A stretch of DNA of 15,564 bases from Pseudomonadaceae bacterium UBA836. GTDB taxonomy: Bacteria > Pseudomonadota > Gammaproteobacteria > Pseudomonadales > Pseudomonadaceae. Position numbers and translations under genes: made by a program. The notes beneath the pieces were generated by a model, which was given only the letters and a program-made list of their open reading frames with translations, was not told where the DNA came from and made no database searches. This document shows positions 1 to 5,915 of this stretch, in pieces; the stretch's first letter is position 1; every line of letters starts with the position of its first letter. The DNA lies in assembly GCA_002296055.1 (NCBI GenBank), contig DBHE01000117.1:1-15564 (forward strand). Reading direction: 5' to 3'.

Positions 1-78
1 GCGAATGGCGCCTTTGGGGCTGTCGTAGATGCGCTTGGCAAAGCGTGCACCCAGATGGTCGAAGTAGCGGTCAGTCAT
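1..78 (-). CDS. cmoM: CmoM/SmtA-type tRNA carboxymethoxyuridine methyltransferase (N-terminal fragment)
   Basis: Only the first 26 codons are present; the gene runs off the left edge of the window. The peptide starts MTDRYFDHLGARFAKRIY and continues with DSPKGAIR. This matches the start of E. coli CmoM (MQDRNFD...EKFSRNIYG, then a KGQLRQAIL segment), including the DR-FD and KG-[IL]R positions. CmoM is an SAM-dependent enzyme that methylates the carboxyl group of 5-carboxymethoxyuridine at the tRNA wobble position. The SAM-binding glycine-rich loop would lie beyond the edge, so catalysis cannot be judged. The start ATG is at 78-76. The gene follows ppa on the same strand but is separated from it by a terminator. 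The call rests on N-terminal similarity alone. Confidence 0.7.
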   Translation of the reverse strand, partial: MTDRYFDHLGARFAKRIYDSPKGAIR

Positions 79-102
79 GGCCAGACTCTGCCGTGCAGGC
101 AT

Positions 103-131
103 AAAAAAAGCCAGCTTGTGGCCGGCTTTTT
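103..131 (-). terminator. Intrinsic terminator downstream of ppa (probably bidirectional)
   Basis: A short GC-rich hairpin, GCCAGC (110-115) with GCCGGC (121-126) and one mismatch, is flanked by seven A on the left and five T on the right. Read on the minus strand it is a stem followed by seven T, 16 bases after the ppa stop codon. Read on the plus strand it is followed by five T. It would separate ppa from cmoM. Confidence 0.75.
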
Positions 132-146
132 AGCGGGGCGAAACGC

Positions 147-674
147 TTATTTTTGGTAAGCGTTTACAGCCTTGACGATTTCCGCACGGGCTTCTTCAGC
201 GTTGCCCCAGCGGTCGATCTTGACCCACTTGCCAGCTTCGAGATCCTTGTAGTTCTCGAAGAAGTGCTGAATTTGCTGAATCAGCAGCTCGGGCAGGTCG
301 GTGTATTCTTTAATGTCGCGATACAGCACGCTCAGCTTGTCGTGCGGTACGGCGATCAGCTTGGCATCTCCACCGCCATCGTCGGTCATGTGCAGCACGC
401 CAACGGGACGTGAGCGGATGACAGAGCCTGGCGCAACCGGGTGCGGGGTTACAACCAGCACGTCCAGCGGGTCGCCGTCGTCGGCCAGGGTGTTGGGGAT
501 GTAGCCATAGTTGGCCGGGTAGAACATCGGGGTAGCCATGAAGCGGTCAACAAACAGCGCGCTGCTGTCTTTGTCGATCTCGTACTTGATCGGCGCGTGG
601 TTGGCTGGGATTTCGATGGCGACATAGATGTCGTTGGGAATGTCTTTGCCGGCGGGGATCTTGTCGTAGCTCAT
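147..674 (-). CDS. ppa: Inorganic pyrophosphatase, family I
   Basis: The 175-aa protein hydrolyses pyrophosphate to two phosphates, pulling PPi-releasing biosynthetic reactions forward in the cytoplasm. It has the length of bacterial soluble class I enzymes (E. coli Ppa is 176 aa) and aligns with E. coli Ppa along its whole length. The signature DGDPLD is at residues 66-71 and carries metal-binding aspartates. EIPAN at 21-25, the [10 protein letters not shown] stretch at 51-60, and late KDLE and KWVK motifs are also present. It starts at ATG 674-672, with a modest AGG-containing Shine-Dalgarno sequence 7 bases upstream. A sigma-70-like promoter lies directly upstream and a terminator follows, so it looks monocistronic. 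The same window encodes a phosphofructokinase with PPi-type residues, so two users of PPi lie close together. Confidence 0.97.
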   Translation of the reverse strand: MSYDKIPAGKDIPNDIYVAIEIPANHAPIKYEIDKDSSALFVDRFMATPMFYPANYGYIPNTLADDGDPLDVLVVTPHPVAPGSVIRSRPVGVLHMTDDGGGDAKLIAVPHDKLSVLYRDIKEYTDLPELLIQQIQHFFENYKDLEAGKWVKIDRWGNAEEARAEIVKAVNAYQK

Positions 675-711
675 GGGTTACCTGAGGGGCCGTAGTGGAA
701 AATTGGCGGGC

Positions 712-741
712 ATTATAGGCGCATCGGGCCGGCTATACCAA
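712..741 (-). promoter_or_regulatory. Putative sigma-70 promoter of ppa
   Basis: On the minus strand a perfect -10 hexamer TATAAT (717-712) is preceded by TTGGTA (741-736) with an 18-base spacer. Transcription would start about 30 bases before the ppa ATG. The assignment is by consensus only. Confidence 0.6.
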
Positions 742-769
742 GCAAAAAGGGGTGAACCTTGGTCGTAGA

Positions 770-797
770 GCGCGGGGGCGGCTTCCCGCCCCCGCGC
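770..797 (-). terminator. Very stable GC hairpin after the receptor gene, terminator-like without T-tract
   Basis: A perfect 12-bp inverted repeat, GCGCGGGGGCGG (770-781) and CCGCCCCCGCGC (786-797), has a 4-base loop. It begins 8 bases after the receptor stop codon. The loop reads GAAG on the minus strand. No run of T follows on either strand, so it may stabilise the 3' end or act as a Rho-linked or weak terminator rather than a classical intrinsic one. Confidence 0.5.
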
Positions 798-805
798 CTG
801 CTGGC

Positions 806-3256
806 TTAGAACTGCCAGCGGGCCGAAGCCACCAGGTTGCGTGGCTCGCCATAGCGGCCGATGTACTGCATGCCGCTGTAGTAGGTTTTGTCGAAAGCGT
901 TGTTCAGGTTTAGCGCCACGCTCAACTGCTCGTTGACCCGGTATTTGGCCAGTAGGTCGACCAGAAACAGACTGTCCTGCACGAAATCCTCGCCATTGGG
1001 GCCGGCATCTTCGGCAACGGCTTCGTCTTGCCAGCGCAGGTTGCCGCCAACGGTCAGGCCGTGCAGCAGTTGATCCCACTCATAGGTGGTGAACAGCTTG
1101 AAGGTGTTGTCCGGGATGTAGCGGTTGATGTGATCGCCGGTGCTGTTCTCGGTGGTGGTGCGGGCAAAGCCGCCAGCCACCTGCCAGCCCTCAGCCAGCT
1201 CACCGGCAAGCTCCAACTCGAAGCCTTCGGACTCGGCGCCTGCTTCGGCGCGGTAAGCCTGAGCGCCGTTAGGCGTAACGAAGCCCGGGCCGAGTGAAAC
1301 CGCGAGATTCTCCTGCTGCAGCTGAAACACCGAGAGAGTGGCATTCAGGCGGCCGTCCATCAGCTCACCCTTGAGGCCCAGCTCGTAGTTGTTGCCCTCC
1401 AGCGGGTCGAGCGTCTTGCCACTGATGTCCTGTTCGTTCTGCGGCTCAAAGATGGCGGTGTAGCTGGCGTAGGTGGACCATTGCTCGGTCAAGTCGAACA
1501 CCAGGCCGGCGTAGGGGGTTACCACGCCGTTATCGTTGGTGATCGGCGTGGTGGTCTTGGCACCGGCGGCGGTTTTGGTCCAGTCATCCTGCTGCCAGTC
1601 GCTGACGCGGGCGCCGACCAGCAGGTGTACCCGCTCGGTTGGATTCAGGCGCATGGCCGCCGCGTAGGCGGTGGTTTTGACATCCGAGCCGAAGGTGCCG
1701 CCCGTTGCACTCAGGTCGGGCTTGGGCCAGTAGCCGGTTTCATAGAACTCAAAGGAATTGGGCAGCGACACCGGCATAGTGCCGTTGTACCAGCCTGGGT
1801 AATTGTCGCCCTCATTGGCATAGTCGGCGTGGAAGGCCGAGAACAACAGCTGGTGCTCTTGGCCCAGCCAGTCGAAGCTGCCCTGCAGGCTTGCGTTGAA
1901 AGCGGTTATCTCCTGGTCAGCGGCCCAACGGGTCATATACAGCGTGCCGCCGGCGCCGGTCTGCTTGTCGATCCAGCGGGCGTAGTTGTAGCCCAGGCTC
2001 TCGTCGTAGCCGCCGCTTTTGTGTTCGGCCTGGATTTTCAGTTGCCAGCGGTCGCCCAGCTGATGTTCCAGGCGGGCAAAGAAGTTCAAGCTGTCGCGGG
2101 TAAAGTCGGACCAGTCGGTGCCAGAGTTGGTTGAGCGTGACAGATCGGTATAGCTGCCGTCGCTATAGAACAGCGGCAGGCCGCCGCGCGAGGCGCCCTG
2201 GTTGTTGAAATCCTGATACTCGAAGCCTGCTGACAACAGTGTGCTTTCGCTCAGATCGGCCTCGAGCACACCAAAGAGCGCCTGCTGTTCATGGTGCTCG
2301 CGGTCCACGAAGCTGTCGTTCTCCTGGTAGGCCGCTGCTAGCCGGCCGCGCAGTCGGCCGGAATCGAGCAGCGGCCCGCTGACGTCCACTTCGCCACGGT
2401 ACATGTCCCAGGCGCCACCCTGCACGTTGATCTGTACCTGCGGGGTGGCGGTAGCGCGCTTGCGCACCAGGTTAACGCTGGCGGCGGGGGAGCCCATGCC
2501 AGACATCAGGCCGGAGGCGCCGCGCACCACCTCGATGCGGTCGTAAGCGATCATGTCGGCGGTTTCTTCGGTAAAGCCGTAAATGCCGGTGGGCCGCGGC
2601 ACACCGTCGACCAGATAATTTTCCACCGAGAAGCCGCGTGACATGTAGCTGATGCCGTCGCTGCCCAGCGCGCTGGTGCTGTTCGCCTCGATACCGACAA
2701 CCTGATCCAGCACCTGGGAGATAGAGGTCAGATTCTGGTCGTTCATGCGCTCGCGCGTGACGACAGTGACCGACTGCGGCGTATCACGGATCGACAGCTC
2801 AAGCCCGGTGGAGGAGGCCATCGATTCTGTAGTGTAGGAGTCGCTGCCCTCGGTCGTTGCGCTCGCGCCCTGGGTAGAGACCAGCATGGCCGGCAGCGCG
2901 GTGACACCTTCGGCTGTTTGCAGTGGCGCCAGGCTGTAGCTGCCATCGGCCTGCGGGATAGCCTGCAGGCCCGTGCCGCGCAGCAATTGCTGCAGCCCTT
3001 CCAGTACGCCGTATTCACCACGTAATTGGCTGGCCTGGTGATCGCGCACCAGCGCAGGGTCATAGCTGAGCAGGATGCCGGCCTAGCGGCCGAATTGATT
3101 TAGCGCATTTTCCAGGCTGCCGGCAGCGACCTCGTAGTGACGAGCGGTCGTGGTGTCGGCGTGCGTGGCGCCGCTGGCTAGCATGACGGTGCTGCCCAGC
3201 AGCAGTGCGCCGGTCAGCGCGGCTAATCGCCGACGGGCAAAGGGAGGACGTTTCAT
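806..3256 (-). pseudogene. FpvA-like TonB-dependent siderophore receptor with STN signalling domain, interrupted by an in-frame TAG
   Basis: The full frame is 816 codons plus stop, close to the size of FpvA-type ferri-siderophore receptors. The ATG at 3256-3254 has an AAGGAAG ribosome-binding site. It opens a signal peptide (arginine-rich start, hydrophobic core, likely cleavage after ATHA near residue 33). The secretin/TonB N-terminal (STN) domain follows, about residues 40-110. The plug begins around DTPQSVTVV (158-166). A long beta-barrel ends in ARWQF, with the terminal phenylalanine usual for outer-membrane proteins. Codon 58 (3085-3083) is TAG inside the STN domain, and the same frame continues with AGILLSYDP, which is normal STN sequence. 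This is therefore one nonsense change, perhaps from CAG or GAG, and not a frameshift. Reinitiation downstream (for example GTG at 3049) would lack the signal peptide. The gene lies after fecI/fecR-type genes, which fits a transducing receptor. The siderophore cannot be read from sequence. Confidence 0.85.
3083..3085 (-). other. In-frame amber codon in the receptor STN domain
   Basis: On the minus strand the frame reads NQFGR, TAG, AGILLSYDP. Both flanks are in register and both are typical STN-domain sequence. A single base change from CAG (Gln) or GAG (Glu) would explain it. A sequencing error or a suppressed amber cannot be excluded from one sequence. Confidence 0.9.
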
Positions 3257-3293
3257 GTGGCTTCCTTGATCGTTACAGGGTTGGCAGGGGCGC

Positions 3294-3565
3294 GCTAGGG
3301 AAGTGCTGATCAATTCCACACGCCCTCTGCGAGTGCTCGAGCGTGCAGATGCAAGGCGCGATGTGCGGCCAATAGTGGTTCTATTGGCAAACAGCGCAAC
3401 GCAGCAGGTGCATGCTTGAGCGCTCGCCCTACGGGGCGTTCAGGCTGGGCCGCACTCTGTGTTGTGATTTCTCGACAGGTCCCGACATGCCTTCGAAATC
3501 ACGCCTTGATTGCGGCCCAGCCTGAACGCCAGAGGGCATGCGGAGTTGATCGGCACTTCCCTGGC
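3294..3565. repeat. Nested inverted-repeat element of ~270 bp between fecR-type gene and receptor (MITE-like)
   Basis: This fills most of the 363-bp gap 3257-3619. The outer arms, 3294-3329 and 3530-3565, are inverted repeats matching at 32 of 36 positions. Inside are two further palindromes. In 3331-3425 the ends match at 14 of 17 positions (3331-3347 with 3409-3425), and the centre is CCAATAG (3369-3375), TGGTT, CTATTGG (3381-3387). In 3435-3530 there is a perfect 20-bp inverted repeat (3435-3454 with 3511-3530), plus an inner GTGATTTC/GAAATCAC pair (3464-3471 with 3495-3502). The whole could fold as a three-way junction. No target-site duplication is obvious at the edges. The 71-codon frame on the plus strand over it has no support as a gene. 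A non-autonomous mobile element is the likeliest explanation, but its family is not recognised. Confidence 0.75.
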
Positions 3566-3619
3566 ATTTACCTGTACCTGTCCCGCGAAAATCAAAAACA
3601 GCTCAGTTGGCGCAAAAAA

Positions 3620-4570
3620 TTACGCAGGTAGAACGCGCACCCAGTAGCGGCTCAGGGTCTGCAGGCGCACGGGTAGGGTGCGCTGCAGCGAGGCGAGAAT
3701 GCGATCGGTGTCGTCCAGTGGGTAGGTGCCGGACACGCTCAGCCCGGCGATCTGCGGGTCGTAGCCGAGAAAGCCTTTACGGTGGCGCGATAAGGTGTCG
3801 AGGAAGCTGCCCAGTGGCGTACTGGCGGCAATCAGCATGTTGTCCACCCAGGCACTGTCCAGCTCATTGGCGGTGCCGGGGGCGCTGGCACGCTCGCGGT
3901 CAAAGTTCAGAGCCTGGCCGGCCTCCAGCACGATAGGCGGCTGGCTGAGTGCGTCTGGCTGCACCTGTACACTGCCAGCCAGCACATCGACCCGGGTTTG
4001 GTCGCCGCAGCTGCGCACACTGAAACGACTGGCGTGATGGCTGCTGACCAGGCCCTGTTCGCTCTGCACTCGCAGCGCCGGCTGAGTTGCTCCCATGCTG
4101 TCGAGCAGAATCTCGCCAGCCAGCAGGCAGATGTCTAGCGCCTCATTGTTGTGCTGCAGATTCACTGCGCTGGCGCTATTGATGGCCAGCTGTACGCCGC
4201 CGGGCAGGGTGAGGCGACGGCGCTCGCCGGCCGCGGTGCGCATATCGGCCAGTGCCTCGCGCCAGGGCAATTGCTGGTAGCCGAGCGAGCCTGCGCCGGC
4301 AGCAAACAGCAGCAGGCTAAGTGCTTTGACGGCTTGTCGGCGCTGCTCGCCGGCCGGGGTCAGCAGAGCGGCCTGTGCTGCAGGGGACAGCATGGAGCCC
4401 AGACGTTGATTGGTGGTCTGGATATGCTCCCAGGCGCGCCGATGGTCAACATGTTCGCAGAGCCAACGTTGCAGGGCGGACTCATCCAGCTCGCCTGACA
4501 GCAGAGCCAGGTGCCAATCCACGGCGCGTATCGCGATGGCCCGTGGGATGGGGGGCGTGACGCCGCTCAT
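3620..4570 (-). CDS. FecR-family anti-sigma factor / transmembrane sensor
   Basis: The 316-aa protein has FecR architecture. A cytoplasmic N-terminal domain (about 12-55) carries WHLALLSGE and RRAWEHI segments, which in the family binds the cognate ECF sigma factor. A single hydrophobic segment lies at about 81-98. A periplasmic FecR domain starts near 108 with RTAAGERRRLTLPGG, and a C-terminal STN-like region ends in SRYWVRVLPA. By family it receives the ligand signal from the receptor's STN domain in the periplasm and controls the sigma factor. The ATG at 4570-4568 was chosen because it overlaps the sigma-factor stop as ATGA and has GGAG just upstream. The alternative start at 4594 would add eight residues and lacks this arrangement. 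The gene is translationally coupled to the sigma gene. If the receptor is truncated, this protein would lose its normal input. Confidence 0.92.
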   Translation of the reverse strand: MSGVTPPIPRAIAIRAVDWHLALLSGELDESALQRWLCEHVDHRRAWEHIQTTNQRLGSMLSPAAQAALLTPAGEQRRQAVKALSLLLFAAGAGSLGYQQLPWREALADMRTAAGERRRLTLPGGVQLAINSASAVNLQHNNEALDICLLAGEILLDSMGATQPALRVQSEQGLVSSHHASRFSVRSCGDQTRVDVLAGSVQVQPDALSQPPIVLEAGQALNFDRERASAPGTANELDSAWVDNMLIAASTPLGSFLDTLSRHRKGFLGYDPQIAGLSVSGTYPLDDTDRILASLQRTLPVRLQTLSRYWVRVLPA

Positions 4571-5076
4571 GCTGTCTCCAGCGCAAAGTAGCATTGCAGG
4601 GCTGCGCGCCGCAGGTGACGTTTGACTGTGCTGAGCGAGATGGCCAGGCGCTCGGCAATGTCAGCCTGGTTCAGGCCTTCCAGCTGGGCCAGCAAAAACG
4701 CATGACGTACCTGGGCAGGTAAGCCATCAAGCAACTGGTCTACTTCCACCAGCGTGGCGATCAGTAGTGCGTGTTCTTCCGGCGACATGGCGACCGGCTC
4801 GGGCTGGGCGGCCAGCGCAGCGAGGTAGGCTTGCTCTAACTGATCGCGTCGCCAGTGGTTGGAGAGCACTCGCTTGGCAACGGTGGTCAGAAAGGCGCGG
4901 GGCTCGCGCAGGCTGGGCATGTCGTCCTTGGCCAGCAGCCGCACGAACGTGTCTTGGGTCAGGTCAGCAGCTTGCTGTGAACAGCCGAGACGACGCTGCA
5001 GCCAGCCAATCAGCCAGCGGTGGTGGTCACGATAGAGACCGGCGACGGACGACGGTGTCGGGTCGGCGGGCGTCAT
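4567..5076 (-). CDS. FecI-type ECF RNA polymerase sigma factor (iron starvation)
   Basis: The 169-aa protein has the two domains of ECF sigma factors. Region 2 spans about 12-80, with AADLTQDTFVRLL at the core-binding/-10-recognition helices and REPRAFLTTVAKR following. Region 4 spans about 110-165, with LDGLPAQVRHAFLL and the helix-turn-helix QADIAERLAISLSTVKRHL. By family it directs polymerase to the promoter of the cognate siderophore receptor when FecR relays the signal. ATG 5076-5074 is preferred because GGGGAG lies a few bases upstream and the protein then has family length. An upstream TTG at 5109 would add eleven unconserved residues. It is the first gene of the signalling operon and overlaps the FecR-type gene by 4 bases. 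A Fur-box-like site about 115 bases upstream implies iron repression. Confidence 0.93.
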   Translation of the reverse strand: MTPADPTPSSVAGLYRDHHRWLIGWLQRRLGCSQQAADLTQDTFVRLLAKDDMPSLREPRAFLTTVAKRVLSNHWRRDQLEQAYLAALAAQPEPVAMSPEEHALLIATLVEVDQLLDGLPAQVRHAFLLAQLEGLNQADIAERLAISLSTVKRHLRRAALQCYFALETA

Positions 5077-5190
5077 GAGCTCCCCGGTAGCGGTCGGGCA
5101 CAGCAGCAAGATGCAGGTAAGGCTGTCAGGTGCTGGCGGCAGCTAGCGTCCTGAGGGCGGGCGTACGGCATGTGCGTTGCGCTTACAAAT

Positions 5191-5209
5191 GGAAATGATT
5201 TTCATTGTA
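5191..5209 (-). promoter_or_regulatory. Fur box upstream of the ECF sigma gene
   Basis: The 19-base site GGAAATGATTTTCATTGTA matches the GATAATGATAATCATTATC consensus at 13 positions. It contains the near-palindromic core AATGATTTTCATT. It covers the -10 element of the predicted promoter, as expected for repression by Fe-Fur. This fits a FecI-type iron-starvation sigma factor downstream. Confidence 0.75.
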
Positions 5210-5232
5210 TGGCGGCAACGTGGTGGGAGCAA
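5204..5232 (-). promoter_or_regulatory. Putative sigma-70 promoter of the ECF sigma gene
   Basis: On the minus strand TTGCTC (5232-5227) and TACAAT (5209-5204) are separated by 17 bases. The -10 lies inside the Fur-box-like sequence. The leader to the ATG at 5076 would be about 120 bases. Confidence 0.55.
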
Positions 5233-5235
5233 CAG

Positions 5236-5255
5236 CCCGCAAGCGGTTTTGCGGG
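5236..5255 (-). terminator. Hairpin between acetyltransferase gene and the iron-signalling promoter
   Basis: A 7-bp perfect stem CCCGCAA (5236-5242) / TTGCGGG (5249-5255) has a 6-base loop. It lies between the acetyltransferase stop (5299) and the next minus-strand promoter (-35 at 5232-5227). There is no T-tract, so a terminator role is only suggested by position. A self-complementary CCGCCCGGGCGG (5281-5292) lies closer to the stop. Confidence 0.35.
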
Positions 5256-5298
5256 AGGGGGTTGACCCGGACGGCGTCGGCCGCCCGGGCGGGCAGGC

Positions 5299-5748
5299 TT
5301 ATTTCAGTTTCAGGGCGAAGTACATGAAGTCGTGGTCATTGCTGAAACCGAGGGAGCGATACAGGCTCTGGGCGGCCATGTTGTCCTCGCCGGTCATCAC
5401 CGTCATGCGCTCGATACCAGCGTCGCGCGCCAGGTTTTTGGCATGGTTGATCAGTTTGTCGGCCACCAGCTGACGGCGCGCTTCTTCAATTACATAGATG
5501 CCCTTGAGCACCCAGCTGGCAGAGAGCGTTAACGCGGAGAAACTGGGGATGAACTGGCAGAAGCCCAGCGCCTTGCCGCTGTCGTCGTCTTCGGCGATCA
5601 GAATGATGGCCTGCTCGTGTACCAGGCGTGCTTCGAGAAAGCGGCGGGAGGCTTCTGGTTTAGGTAGTTGGCCGTAGGTCTCGCGATACTTGATGAACAG
5701 CGGGGTCACTTCGTCAAGGTGGTCAACATCAGCCTGTACTATGCGCAT
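5299..5748 (-). CDS. GNAT-family N-acetyltransferase
   Basis: The 149-aa protein has one GNAT fold. Such enzymes move an acetyl group from acetyl-CoA to an amine; the substrate here is unknown. An N-terminal substrate region leads to the central strand LKGIYVIEEARRQLVADKLI (81-100), the acetyl-CoA-binding motif A. A typical C-terminal half follows, with MTGEDNMAAQSLYRSLGF (118-135). The usual pyrophosphate loop reads R/Q-x-x-G-x-G/A, but here the stretch is RRQLVA, so the first glycine is replaced by leucine. The ATG at 5748-5746 has AGGGGA 6 bases upstream. It stands alone between the terminator of the phosphofructokinase gene and the iron-signalling promoter. The family is clear, the function is not. 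Confidence 0.88.
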   Translation of the reverse strand: MRIVQADVDHLDEVTPLFIKYRETYGQLPKPEASRRFLEARLVHEQAIILIAEDDDSGKALGFCQFIPSFSALTLSASWVLKGIYVIEEARRQLVADKLINHAKNLARDAGIERMTVMTGEDNMAAQSLYRSLGFSNDHDFMYFALKLK

Positions 5749-5847
5749 ACGAATCCCCTGGTAACGGTCATTAAGTGTCTGTGGAGTTTTTTGCGGTCAC
5801 TATCCGCATCCTGCATCAGGCCTGTGCAATCTGCAATCGCAGAGCAT

Positions 5848-5885
5848 AAAAAAACCGCCGGCAGCGCGTTGGCTGCGGGCGGTTT
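5848..5885 (-). terminator. Intrinsic terminator of the phosphofructokinase gene
   Basis: On the minus strand the stem AAACCGCC is paired with GGCGGTTT, with an inner CAGC/GCTG pairing, and is followed by a run of seven T. It begins about 30 bases after the stop codon at 5916. This is a classical Rho-independent structure. Confidence 0.88.
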
Positions 5886-5915
5886 GTTGTTTTGCTTTGC
5901 TGCTCAGTATGGACG

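Noticed and set aside
2743..3063. Frameshift explanation for the broken receptor
   Set aside because: The frame before and after the TAG is the same and both sides encode expected STN sequence, so an insertion or deletion is not needed.
3331..3425. CRISPR array or attachment site
   Set aside because: The repeats here are inverted and occur once each, without spaced direct repeats or an integrase nearby.
3416..3631. 71-codon plus-strand open frame over the palindromic element
   Set aside because: It lies almost wholly inside the inverted-repeat structure, has no convincing ribosome-binding site and shows no recognisable domain; more likely a chance frame in repeat DNA.
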